Shown here: one piece after another, positions 54,869-62,572 of the stretch
Position numbering within the stretch: position 1 is the first letter of the stretch
How the letters are laid out: each line of letters begins with the position of its first letter
Assembly (NCBI RefSeq): GCF_024138125.1
Contig: NZ_CP099993.1
Span: 2,973,153-3,037,152, forward strand
Direction of reading: 5' to 3'
Source of the DNA: Halorussus salilacus
Lineage (GTDB): Archaea; Halobacteriota; Halobacteria; Halobacteriales; Haladaptataceae
Length of the DNA stretch: 64,000 nucleotides
The notes under the pieces: generated by a model
What the model was told of the DNA's origin: nothing
Databases searched by the model: none
Seen by the model: the letters and a program-made list of their open reading frames with translations, nothing else
Position numbers and translations under genes: made by a program

Positions 54869-57009
54869 AGTGTCTCCACGTCCAGAATCGTCACCACGTC
54901 GCCCTCGCCGAGGACCGCGGCCCCCGAGAGCCCGGGGATGCCGCTGAGGATGCCCTCGAACGGTTTGACGACGACCTCTTCCTGTCGGCTCACCGCGTCG
55001 CAATGGATGGCGACCTGTCGCTCGGACTCCTTGACCCGGACCAGCATCCCGTCGCCGTTCTTGGTCTCGCCCGGGACGTTCAGCGCGTCCCCGAGCCGGA
55101 CCAGCGGATACACCGTGTCGTCGTGGGTGATTACCTCCTCGCCCTCGACGGTTTTGACCTCGCCCATCCGCCGAATCTCGTCGACGTTCTTGATGGGAAT
55201 GCCGTACTCCTCGTCGCCCGACTCCACGAACAGCATCTTCACGATGGCGACCGTGACCGGGAGCGAGAGGCTGATGGTCGTCCCCTCGCCGGGCGTGCTG
55301 TCGACGTCGATGACGCCGTCGAGCCGGGAGACGGTGTCGTTGACCACGTCCATCCCGACCCCGCGGCCGCTCACGTCGGTCACCTCGTCGGTGGTCGAGA
55401 AGCCCGCGTGGAAGATGAGCTCTTGGGCCTCCTGGTCGTCGAGTTCGTCGGCCTCCTCGCGGGTCAGCACGCCCTTCTCGACCGCCTTCGACCGGATGCC
55501 GTCGGGGTCGATGCCCCCGCCGTCGTCCTCGACCTCGATGGTCACGCGGTCGCGCGAGCGCGACCCGCGAAGCCGGACTGTCCCCTCGCGGGGCTTGCCC
55601 GCGGCTTCACGCTCGTCTGGGTCCTCGATGCCGTGGTCGACCGCGTTCCGGAGAAGGTGCATCAGCGGGTCGCTGATCTCGTCGAGGATGGTGCGGTCCA
55701 GCTCGATGTCGGTCCCCTCCATCTGGAAGTCGATGTCCTTGTCCTGCTCGCGCGAGAGGTCACGGACCAGCCGCGGGAACTTATCGACCACCTTCTTGAG
55801 CGGCACCAGCCGCATGTCCATCACGGTGTCCTGAAGACTCCCCGTTATCTTGTCGAGTTCGTCGAGGTGGTCCTCGGCGTTCGACAGCTCGGCCTGCTCG
55901 ATGGACCGCCGGAGCTTGATGCGGCTCGTGACGAGCTGTTCGACCTGTCCGTGGAGGTCGTCGAGCTGGTCTACGTCCACCCGGACCGACTGAATCTCTT
56001 CGATGGTCTCGTCGCCGCCCGTCGACCGCGAGCGACTCGACGAGTCGCTCGCGGTCGAGGAGTCGCTTGCGGTCGCGGTGTCGGCCGCTGATTCGCCTGC
56101 GTCGTCGTCCGAACCGCCGGTCGCCTCTTCGTCCGCGGCGGCCGAATCGGCCGCCGCGTCCTCGGTCGGGGACTCGTCGCCAGCGGCGGCCGCGGCCTCC
56201 GCGGCCGCCGCGATGTCGTCGTCGGTGACCGCCGAGACGGTTCCGGACTCGATTTTACCGACCGAACCCACGGCCGCCTCGACCTCGTCTGCGGTCTCGG
56301 CCGTGACGAACGCGTCGAAGCCGTCGTCGTACTCGCCATCGTTGACGGCGTCCACGTCAGGGACCGTGGCGAGCAGGTCGAGGTCGCTACTCAGCCCCTC
56401 CAGCGCGAACATCCCGTCGACGCCCTTCATCTGGGGGTCGCCCATGTCGACGGCGACGTGGAACACCTCGCCGTCGGCGTCGGCCAGCGTAGCGGGGTCG
56501 TCGAGGGCCGTGAGGGCGTCCTCGACCGGGTCGGCCGACGACGAGTCGTCGGCCGACCCGTCGCCACCTGTCTCCTCGGCCCCGCTCGCCTCGTCGCCGG
56601 GCGTCTCGTCGCCCGCCGATTCGCCGCCGGTTTCGCCGCGCTGGATGGCGTCGCGGATGTCGGCGACGATGTCGTCGGGTTCGATGTCCGACTCGCCCGT
56701 CTCGTCTATCTGGTCGAGCGCGCGGTCGATCTCGTCGACGCCCGCGAACACGAGGTCCATCATCTCCGAACTCACTTCCATCCGGCCCTGTCGGACCTCG
56801 TCGAGCAGGTCCTCGATGGCGTGGGCGAGGTCGCTCGCGTCCTGAAAGCCCATCGCACCGAAGTTGCCCTTGAGCGTGTGGGCCGTCCGGAATATGGAGT
56901 CCATCGCGGCCTCGTCGCCCGGGTCGTCTTCGAGCGCGAGCAGGGAGTTGTTCAACTCGGTGATGTTCTCTTCGCTCTCTCGTATGAACTCCTGTAGGTA
57001 GTCTTCCAT
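54865..57009 (-). CDS. cheA: Chemotaxis histidine kinase CheA
   Basis: 714 residues with the standard order. P1/Hpt: His ~44 in FRTAHTLKGNFGAMGF. A variable acidic region ~115-340, rich in Ala/Asp/Glu/Ser, contains a P2-like segment (HVAVDMGDPQMKGVDGMFAL). P3 dimerisation follows. P4 ATPase: LMHLLRNAVDHGIEDPDER, VEDDGGGIDPDGIR, GRGVGMDVVNDTV. P5 CheW-like: IPIKNVDEIRRMGEVKTVEG. It autophosphorylates and passes phosphate to CheY and CheB. It starts 6 bases after cheB and overlaps cheC. Confidence 0.95.
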   Translation of the reverse strand: MEDYLQEFIRESEENITELNNSLLALEDDPGDEAAMDSIFRTAHTLKGNFGAMGFQDASDLAHAIEDLLDEVRQGRMEVSSEMMDLVFAGVDEIDRALDQIDETGESDIEPDDIVADIRDAIQRGETGGESAGDETPGDEASGAEETGGDGSADDSSSADPVEDALTALDDPATLADADGEVFHVAVDMGDPQMKGVDGMFALEGLSSDLDLLATVPDVDAVNDGEYDDGFDAFVTAETADEVEAAVGSVGKIESGTVSAVTDDDIAAAAEAAAAAGDESPTEDAAADSAAADEEATGGSDDDAGESAADTATASDSSTASDSSSRSRSTGGDETIEEIQSVRVDVDQLDDLHGQVEQLVTSRIKLRRSIEQAELSNAEDHLDELDKITGSLQDTVMDMRLVPLKKVVDKFPRLVRDLSREQDKDIDFQMEGTDIELDRTILDEISDPLMHLLRNAVDHGIEDPDEREAAGKPREGTVRLRGSRSRDRVTIEVEDDGGGIDPDGIRSKAVEKGVLTREEADELDDQEAQELIFHAGFSTTDEVTDVSGRGVGMDVVNDTVSRLDGVIDVDSTPGEGTTISLSLPVTVAIVKMLFVESGDEEYGIPIKNVDEIRRMGEVKTVEGEEVITHDDTVYPLVRLGDALNVPGETKNGDGMLVRVKESERQVAIHCDAVSRQEEVVVKPFEGILSGIPGLSGAAVLGEGDVVTILDVETL

Positions 57010-57015
57010 CGTGTG

Positions 57016-58053
57016 TCACCCGTTCTCTCGGATCGTGTCGAGTATCGCCTTGCCCATCTCCTCGGCGGGGAGGACCCGGTCGACACAGCCCGTCTCGATT
57101 GCGCGGGCCGGGATGCCGAACACCGAGCAGGTCTCTTCGTTCTGGGCGAGCGTCGCGCCGTCGACGGCCTTGATGGCCTCGATGCCAGCCGCGCCGTCGC
57201 TACCCATGCCGGTGAGGACCACGCCGGTCAGCGGGCCGTCGACCTTCTCGGCCGCGGTCTCCATCGTGGTGTCGATGGCGGGGCGCACGCCGTGGCGCTG
57301 TTCGTCCTGCTGGAGGCGCAGGCGAAGTCGACCGTTGCCGTATCCGGCGACCTCCATGTGATAGTCGCCCTTCGCGACGACCGCCTCGCCGCCGCCGATG
57401 CGCATCCCGTCCTCGGCCTCCGCCACGTCGTACTCGCTGCGGCGGTCGAGGCGGGCGGCGAACCGCTCGGTGAAGCCGTCGGGCATGTGCTGGACGACCA
57501 GCACCCGGAGGTCGGCCTCCCGGGGCAGGTCCGAGAGGACCTTCTCGACCACTCTCGGGCCGCCGGTCGAGGCCCCGACCACGAGCGTCGGGTTCGCGAC
57601 GTACTCGTGGTCGGCCTCGATAGCCTCGTCGTCGGTCTCGACGTCGCCGACCGACGAGGGGTCGGCCCGCGTGGCCGACCGGACCTTCTCGACCAGCGCC
57701 TCGCGGTGGGCGGATATCTCGGTCGAGACCTCCCCGCCCGGCTTGGCGAGGAAGTCGACCGCGCCCTTCTCCAGCGCCTCGAAGGTCGCCTCCGCGCCCT
57801 CGTCGGTGTGGGCAGACAGCATCAGCACGGGGGTCGGGTTCGTCGCCATGATCTCCTCGACGGCCTCGATGCCGTTCATGCGGGGCATCTCTACGTCCAT
57901 CGTGACCACGTCGGGGTCGTGGGTCTCGACCGCGGCCACGCCCGCCTCGCCGTCGGCGGCCTGCTCGACCACCTCGATGCCGTCGGATTCGAGGATGTCG
58001 GAGATGACGGTCCGCATGAAGTGAGAGTCGTCGACGACGACTGCCTGCGTCAT
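57016..58053 (-). CDS. cheB: Protein-glutamate methylesterase CheB
   Basis: 345 residues from the ATG at 58053 (overlaps the cheY stop, ATGA). Receiver ~1-120 with phospho-Asp ~53 in VVTMDVEMPRMNG. Methylesterase ~155-345 with the catalytic Ser in VVGASTGGPRVVEKV, His in VVQHMPDGFTERFA, and Asp in LTGMGSDGAAGIEA. It removes methyl groups from transducers when phosphorylated by CheA. It lies directly upstream of cheA (6 bases). Confidence 0.95.
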   Translation of the reverse strand: MTQAVVVDDSHFMRTVISDILESDGIEVVEQAADGEAGVAAVETHDPDVVTMDVEMPRMNGIEAVEEIMATNPTPVLMLSAHTDEGAEATFEALEKGAVDFLAKPGGEVSTEISAHREALVEKVRSATRADPSSVGDVETDDEAIEADHEYVANPTLVVGASTGGPRVVEKVLSDLPREADLRVLVVQHMPDGFTERFAARLDRRSEYDVAEAEDGMRIGGGEAVVAKGDYHMEVAGYGNGRLRLRLQQDEQRHGVRPAIDTTMETAAEKVDGPLTGVVLTGMGSDGAAGIEAIKAVDGATLAQNEETCSVFGIPARAIETGCVDRVLPAEEMGKAILDTIRENG

Positions 58054-58412
58054 GCTGAGACGACGTCCTCGATGGCGTCCATCACGCTGGGTTTCTGGAA
58101 GGGTTTGGTGATGTAGCCGTCGGCACCCGCCTTGATGGCGGCCTTCATCTTCTCCTCCTGTCCGATGCTGGTACACATGATGATGTTCGAGTTGGGGTTG
58201 CTCTCCTTGATCTCGGAGGTCGCCTCGATGCCGTCCCGGATGGGCATCACGATGTCCATCATCACGAGGTCGGGGCTGTGTTCCTCGTAGAGTTCGATGG
58301 CCTCCACCCCGTTCTCGGCCTCGCCCGCGATCTCGAACTCCTCTTCGAGGATCTCCCGAAGCAGATTCCGCATAAACTCCGAATCGTCGACGATCAGCAC
58401 GTTCTTTGCCAT
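58050..58412 (-). CDS. cheY: Chemotaxis response regulator CheY
   Basis: 120 residues, a single receiver domain. MAKNVLIVDDSEFMRNLL contains the two acidic residues; the phospho-acceptor is Asp ~53 in LVMMDIVMPIRDG; Thr/Ser and Lys follow in IIMCTSIGQ and YITKPFQKP. CheY-P binds the switch through CheF and ArlCE. The ATG at 58412 is chosen, as the frame upstream lacks family residues. It is first of the tightly packed block cheY-B-A-C-C-D-R. Confidence 0.95.
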   Translation of the reverse strand: MAKNVLIVDDSEFMRNLLREILEEEFEIAGEAENGVEAIELYEEHSPDLVMMDIVMPIRDGIEATSEIKESNPNSNIIMCTSIGQEEKMKAAIKAGADGYITKPFQKPSVMDAIEDVVSA

Positions 58413-58505
58413 TGGACAGTCACCAGGCGATTGGTTCGAAAGAGGGTGAAATAAATGCTCCCCTACAATTATCATCGCTGATGCTCGGAGGGGCGTCGGA
58501 TGGGC

Positions 58506-59066
58506 TCATTTCAATTGGTCGATGACCGCGTCGATGTCCACCCAGACGACGAGGTCGAGGGCGTCGCCCTCGACCTCGTCCTCGGCTTGGGGCTTCCGGA
58601 TGATGCCTCGCGAGACGCGCTCCTCGATACCTCTGGTTTCGAGGTTCGAGATGTCGTCGTCGGTGTCGATGCGGTCCTCGGCGTAGGTGGCGACTTCGAG
58701 CACCTCGTCCACCCGGATGCCGATCTTCTGCTTGTCGTCGGCCCGGTCGAGCACGAGGACGTTCTGGTCGTCGGTGTCGGGGGCCTCGCCCTCGACGCCG
58801 AGGAACTCCCGGGGGTCGATGATGGCGGTGGTCTCCCCGCGGAGGTCCATCACGCCGTCGATGGGGTCGGGCGTCCGGGGGATGCGAGTCACCTTCTTTA
58901 TTTCGACGATGCCGTCGACCTCGTCGATGTCGACCGCGCAGTAGTCCTCGCCGAGGCGGAACTCCACGACCTGTCGGGTCTCCACGTCGTGGGCCTCTAC
59001 CGGGAGCGCCTCCTCGTCGTCGCCCGGAGCGTCGCTGGCGGTCGGGTCTGTCTCCTGTGCCTCCAT
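58506..59066 (-). CDS. cheW: Chemotaxis coupling protein CheW, longer copy
   Basis: 186 residues, longer than usual because of an acidic N-terminal extension (~30 residues) and an insert near the end. The CheW core is VVEFRLGEDYCAVDIDEVDG, PDPIDGVMDLRGETTAIIDP and KIGIRVDEVLEVATYAE. It couples transducers to CheA. Compared with the gene at 36054 it has an extra 25-residue acidic insert (EDRIDTDDDISNLETRG). It lies 93 bases upstream of cheY on the same strand. Confidence 0.92.
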   Translation of the reverse strand: MEAQETDPTASDAPGDDEEALPVEAHDVETRQVVEFRLGEDYCAVDIDEVDGIVEIKKVTRIPRTPDPIDGVMDLRGETTAIIDPREFLGVEGEAPDTDDQNVLVLDRADDKQKIGIRVDEVLEVATYAEDRIDTDDDISNLETRGIEERVSRGIIRKPQAEDEVEGDALDLVVWVDIDAVIDQLK

Positions 59067-59201
59067 ACGGTCTCTATTTCGAACATCGAACGCCAGTACA
59101 TAAAACCCGGCCTCCGCTCTCGGAGATGATAATCGGTCGGTCGCGGTCCGTGGTCGTCCTCGCGCTCCGTGGTCGCGGTGAACCGCCCCGGAACTCGCTG
59201 C

Positions 59202-59822
59202 TCAGACGTTCTCGGGCGGGAAGACCATCCCGCGGTCGTCCTGAACGGCCTCGAAGAGGTCGGCGATGGTGTCGTCGGGGTCGAGGTCGTAGGCTTCGAG
59301 GATGGCCTGCAGGCACGACGGCGAGTAACGGACTCGGACGTTCGACTCGGTCAGCAGGATTCCCAGCACGTCCTCGACGGCGGTCTCGGTGGTCAACTGC
59401 TGGGCGTACCACCGCAGGAGGCTGTCGAAGACCGTCCCCACGTCGTCGGAGAACATCTGCTGGTGGCCGACCGCGTCCTCGGACTTCGCGGAGATGTGGA
59501 AGCCGTACCGGGCGCTGGTCCCTCGGAGGTCGTCCTCCAGCCATCGTTTGATTTCGGCCGAATCCGCGGGGCCCCCGCGAGCGCTTTCGCCCCGTTCGCC
59601 GCCGGCCCTCGCGGCCGCTTCGCCGCTCGCGGTCGCCTCACCGTCCCCGGCCGCACCGCCGTCGGCGTCCGACTCCGGGACCGACGGACGCTCGTCGGTT
59701 CCGATGACGTACCGCCCCTGGTCGAGCGCGACGACCTTGTCCTGCTCCTCGATGTCGAGGTCGTCCGGGGACAGCGCCGACCGCTCGTCGGCGTCCCGGC
59801 CGCCGTCCGGCATCGGACACAT
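59202..59822 (-). CDS. Haloarchaeal protein of unknown function (DUF7500-like)
   Basis: 206 residues from the ATG at 59822, which lies about 24-28 bases after a TTTATG TATA-like element. N-terminal 45 residues: acidic, with LSPDDLDIEEQDKVVALDQG and RYVIGTD. A low-complexity Ala/Gly/Glu-rich linker (~55-90) leads to a helical C-terminal domain (RYGFHISAKSEDAVGHQQMF, YSPSCLQAILEAYDLDPDD). The combination resembles haloarchaeal proteins encoded beside che genes (DUF7500 type), but I cannot confirm that. Soluble. Upstream of cheW on the same strand; a role in taxis is a guess from location. Confidence 0.65.
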   Translation of the reverse strand: MCPMPDGGRDADERSALSPDDLDIEEQDKVVALDQGRYVIGTDERPSVPESDADGGAAGDGEATASGEAAARAGGERGESARGGPADSAEIKRWLEDDLRGTSARYGFHISAKSEDAVGHQQMFSDDVGTVFDSLLRWYAQQLTTETAVEDVLGILLTESNVRVRYSPSCLQAILEAYDLDPDDTIADLFEAVQDDRGMVFPPENV

Positions 59823-60010
59823 TGTGAAAGGATACCGTTGGACCTCACATAAACCCACCGCCTACCTGACCGGTCGGCGACGAGACCGGTTTCGGAGTTC
59901 CGCCTCGGGTTCTCGCCGAACGCGGCAACATTCGCGTCGGACCGCCGCGATTTCGACGAACGTTGTAATAGGGATTTATTATCGTCGAACCTCTGGGTTC
60001 GGATACTCAG

Positions 60011-60265
60011 ATGAGCGTTCAACGTCCGACGACACGAGCCCGAGAACTGCCGAGCGAACTGGAGTCGCCGCGAGCGAAGCTGGTCTACCTCTACCTCCAG
60101 CCCACGGCCGCTACCCTCGACGAACTTCAGTCGGACCTCGGGCTGGCGAAGATCACGCTGTACAGCATCCTCCGGACGCTTCGGGAGCGGGAATTGGTCG
60201 AGAAGCGCAACGGCGAGTTCGCGGTCGTCGAGAAGCGCAACGGCGAGTTCGCGGTCGTCGAGTAG
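60011..60265 (+). CDS. Small winged-helix (TrmB/MarR-like) protein with C-terminal duplication
   Basis: 84 residues. The helix-turn-helix is KLVYLYLQPTAATLDELQSD, LGLAKITLYSILRTLRER, a MarR/TrmB-like wing. The end is ELVEKRNGEFAVVEKRNGEFAVVE: the strand of the wing is copied twice by an exact 30-bp tandem duplication (60197-60226, 60227-60256). The first copy would complete a normal wing, so the second is an added tail. Promoter: TTTATTA about 33 bases upstream. Its stop directly abuts the stop of the convergent small gene at 60266. Confidence 0.72.
   Translation: MSVQRPTTRARELPSELESPRAKLVYLYLQPTAATLDELQSDLGLAKITLYSILRTLRERELVEKRNGEFAVVEKRNGEFAVVE
60197..60256 (+). repeat. Perfect 30-bp tandem duplication inside the wHTH gene
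   Basis: Two exact adjacent copies of 30 bases that add ten residues (VEKRNGEFAV) in frame just before the stop codon. Confidence 0.9.
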
Positions 60266-60370
60266 CTACTCTTCGTCGTCTTCGGGGCAGAGCTGGTCCG
60301 GCGTGCGCTCGTAGCGAGGCGTGGAGACGAACTGTTGGATACGTTCGCGTTCTTCTTTCGAGAGGTGCAT
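60266..60370 (-). CDS. Small 34-residue haloarchaeal-type protein
   Basis: 34 residues from the ATG at 60370 (MHLSKEERERIQQF, then a STPRYERTPDQLCPEDDEE tail). A TTTTTACG element at 60393-60400 ends 23 bases before this ATG, supporting a leaderless transcript and this short start; the frame extends upstream without features. No family is recognised. Function unknown. Confidence 0.5.
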   Translation of the reverse strand: MHLSKEERERIQQFVSTPRYERTPDQLCPEDDEE

Positions 60371-60392
60371 AGGAACCCGAAGTCGTGGTAAG

Positions 60393-60400
60393 CGTAAAAA
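60393..60400 (-). promoter_or_regulatory. TATA-like element for the 34-residue gene
   Basis: Minus-strand TTTTTACG ending 23 bases before the ATG at 60370. Confidence 0.45.
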
Positions 60401-60537
60401 GACAGCGGCCGATTTCGCGGGGGCGAGAGTCTCTGTGGTGGGTTCCCGGTCCCCAACAGCCATATCACGTCGGAGGCCTACCTATCCCGTACGGGGGAGA
60501 TAACGAATGACTAACGCGGAATTCCGGGGGGAGTACC

Positions 60538-61389
60538 ATGGCCGACGAGGAGGATAAGTACCCCGCGGAGTCCGGACGGCGGCGCTTCGTGAAGGGCGTG
60601 GTCGGAAGCGCCGCGCTGGCCGGAATCGGCACCGCCGCGGCGGCGGGCATCGACACCGCGACCGCGCCCTCGGGCGCGGGCGGGGGAATCATCCAGTACT
60701 TCGGCGTCGAGAACACCGACGGTCCGGCACCGCGCTCGATGCCACAGATACCCGTCGAGATCGACGACGAGGGCTACCTCAGGGGCCTCTGGCCCGAACC
60801 GGAGGAGGTCACCGAGCAGGGCCAGACGTTCACCGTCGCCGAGACGCAACTCGGCGGAATCACCTACACCAGCGAGTGGTTCCAGTACTGCGGCATCCAG
60901 ACCGCCGAAGGCGTCCGACCCGACGCCGACCAGGACAACTACTTCAGGTACTCCGGGTCGGCACCGTACGAGTGGCAACAGAGCGAGGTCGACGGCGGAG
61001 ACAGGGTCCACATCGACGACTTCGAGGACTACGAGTCGTGGGGCAACGGCATCGGAGACGACGGCATCGGCAAGCCCGCGCTCGCCACATGGCGGTCTCA
61101 GGACGTCTCGTCGGCCGAGACGCTCCCCATCCAGCTCATCCGGAGCGAGCGCGTCGAGCAGATGGCCGAGAACAATCAGTGGATACGCGCCAGCACGCAG
61201 GAGGGGTTCATCGCCAACCTCAACAAATGCACCCACTTCTGTTGCGTGCCGGGGTTCAAGACGATTGCGGGGAGCGCGCAGTTCGGCGCGGCCGACGAGA
61301 TTTACTGTCAGTGCCACCAGTCGGTGTACGACCCGTTCAGCATCATACAGGAGTCGTTCGTCGCGCTGCCGAGGCCCGAAGACGAGTAG
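60538..61389 (+). CDS. Tat-exported Rieske 2Fe-2S protein
   Basis: 283 residues. A twin-arginine signal (GRRRFVKGVVGSAALAGIG) at ~13-35 sends it across the membrane; it may stay anchored by this helix. The Rieske cluster ligands are in KCTHFCCVPG (Cys ~231, His ~233) and YCQCHQSVYDP (Cys ~257, His ~260). Cys ~236 and ~259 provide the usual disulfide. This type belongs to quinol-cytochrome-type complexes of haloarchaea. No cytochrome b gene follows here. A GGGGGAG stretch lies 6 bases before the ATG as a ribosome-binding site. Confidence 0.88.
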   Translation: MADEEDKYPAESGRRRFVKGVVGSAALAGIGTAAAAGIDTATAPSGAGGGIIQYFGVENTDGPAPRSMPQIPVEIDDEGYLRGLWPEPEEVTEQGQTFTVAETQLGGITYTSEWFQYCGIQTAEGVRPDADQDNYFRYSGSAPYEWQQSEVDGGDRVHIDDFEDYESWGNGIGDDGIGKPALATWRSQDVSSAETLPIQLIRSERVEQMAENNQWIRASTQEGFIANLNKCTHFCCVPGFKTIAGSAQFGAADEIYCQCHQSVYDPFSIIQESFVALPRPEDE

Positions 61390-61463
61390 CGTCGGCCGAC
61401 CCCTCGCGAGCGCCCTGCAACGCGAGCGACCGATATGTCGGATTCTATAGGCGACAACAAAGA

Positions 61464-61470
61464 TTTTATA
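61464..61470 (+). promoter_or_regulatory. TATA-like element for the zinc-ribbon gene
   Basis: TTTTATA ending 24 bases before the TTG at 61494; preceded by a GACAACAAAG stretch that resembles the ATAACAAAG box by one side only. Confidence 0.5.
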
Positions 61471-61493
61471 GCCGCGGTAAGCATCGGAGAACG

Positions 61494-61703
61494 TTGAAGC
61501 GCACGCTGTCCGCAGTCGTCGACCGGATGAAGCGCCTGCTGGGGTCGTCGGCTTCTGGTCCCGAGGACGGGGGTACCGCCGAGCGAGACGCCGGGCCGGA
61601 CCTCTACGAGTGTGAGGCCTGCGGCGAGGTGTTCATCTCCCGCCCCTCGGCGTGTTCGAGTTGCGGCTCCGAGGAGTTCTCGAACGTCGGCACGTTCGAG
61701 TGA
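61494..61703 (+). CDS. Small zinc-ribbon protein
   Basis: 69 residues if it starts at the TTG 24 bases after a TATA-like element; an in-frame ATG at 61527 gives 58 residues. The N-terminus is basic and amphipathic (VVDRMKRLLGSSASG). The C-terminal ~32 residues form a zinc ribbon: CEACGEVF and CSSCGSEEF. Such small haloarchaeal zinc-finger proteins are common and mostly unstudied. It follows the Rieske gene by 104 bases. Confidence 0.7.
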   Translation: MKRTLSAVVDRMKRLLGSSASGPEDGGTAERDAGPDLYECEACGEVFISRPSACSSCGSEEFSNVGTFE

Positions 61704-61861
61704 GACCCAATCGCGCCCGGGAACGACGCCGACCGAGCGACGGGCGTCGGTCCGAACCGACCATGGGTCGGGCCACCCGTCCCGTAAGCGTTCGAAAAAC
61801 GGCGGTGGTGTGGTAACCCGACCCACACACACCACTGGTCACCTCAGATAACCGAGAACGG

Positions 61862-61891
61862 CGACCGGAAGCCAGGGGTGGGATTTGAACC
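61862..61891. repeat. Duplicate of the tRNA-Thr 3' end, att-like copy
   Basis: An exact 30-base copy of 61994-62023, which covers the last 22 bases of the tRNA-Thr gene and 8 bases beyond. The 132 bases between the copy starts also hold an inverted version of the T-arm sequence (61946-61961). Confidence 0.75.
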
Positions 61892-61993
61892 GAAGCAAGA
61901 CAGTCCGGGCGTGCGGCCGTCGGCCGTTCCGGGCTGTGACTTGCAGGGTTCAAATCCCACCGAACTACGTCCGTCGTTGCCGACCGCTGGCAA

Positions 61994-62023
61994 CGACCGG
62001 AAGCCAGGGGTGGGATTTGAACC
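61994..62023. repeat. tRNA-Thr 3' end, original of the 30-base direct repeat
   Basis: Includes the tRNA T arm and acceptor end. With the copy at 61862 it forms a pair like attL/attR, but only 132 bases apart and with no integrase gene between. Confidence 0.75.
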
Positions 62024-62075
62024 CACGAACTCCCGATTACAAGTCGGGTGCTTGAACCGCCCAAGCTCCCCTGGC
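62002..62075 (-). tRNA. tRNA-Thr (anticodon TGT)
   Basis: Folds as a standard cloverleaf: acceptor GCCAGGG/CCCTGGC, D stem GCTT/AAGC, anticodon arm CCCGA-CTTGTAA-TCGGG with anticodon TGT, T stem GTGGG/CCCAC around TTCAAAT, discriminator T. CCA is not encoded. Confidence 0.95.
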
Positions 62076-62092
62076 GCACCCCGACGTTCTCG

Positions 62093-62572
62093 CTACTCCT
62101 TTGTGAGCGTATCGCTTTCGGGTCGTTTCTCCATCTCGATTCGGTGGGGGCGATATCCCCGACACCGGTAGAACTCGCGGGCGGCGTCGTTGTCGGCCAT
62201 CACCTCCAGCGTCAGGGTCTCGACGCCCGATTCGACCAGCGATTCCTCGGCGGCCGCGAGCAACTCCGAGCCGACGCCCTCTCGGCGGCACTCGGGAGCG
62301 ACGTAGATGTTCTGGACGACGCCCCGGGTGGTGTCCTGCTCGTAGCGGCCCGACTCGACCCCGAAGCTGACGAAGCCGACGACCTCCTCGTCGGCGCGAG
62401 CGACCAGCAACTCCCCGGCGACCGCTCGCCGGGCGAGCGCGTCCCGGACGCGCTCGCGGTTGTCCTCCGCGAGGAGGTGAGAGCCGAACGCGCGCTGGCC
62501 CTCCGCCAGCGACACCCAGCGGTCGGCGACCGCGTCCACGTCCTCCAGCGTCCCGGCTTCGACGGTGGTCAT
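62093..62572 (-). CDS. GNAT family N-acetyltransferase
   Basis: 159 residues, a typical single-domain GNAT. The acetyl-CoA motif is IYVAPECRREGVGSELLAAA, and the C-terminal part has DNDAAREFYRCRGYRPH. It probably acetylates a small molecule or protein N-terminus; the substrate is unknown. It starts directly after the phosphoglycerate kinase stop and is likely in one transcript with it. It ends 17 bases before the tRNA-Thr gene. Confidence 0.88.
   Translation of the reverse strand: MTTVEAGTLEDVDAVADRWVSLAEGQRAFGSHLLAEDNRERVRDALARRAVAGELLVARADEEVVGFVSFGVESGRYEQDTTRGVVQNIYVAPECRREGVGSELLAAAEESLVESGVETLTLEVMADNDAAREFYRCRGYRPHRIEMEKRPESDTLTKE

Noticed and set aside
61441..61470. Another ATAACAAAG box before the zinc-ribbon gene
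   Set aside because: The sequence is GACAACAAAG and a normal TTTTATA element sits at the proper distance, so this is probably chance similarity.
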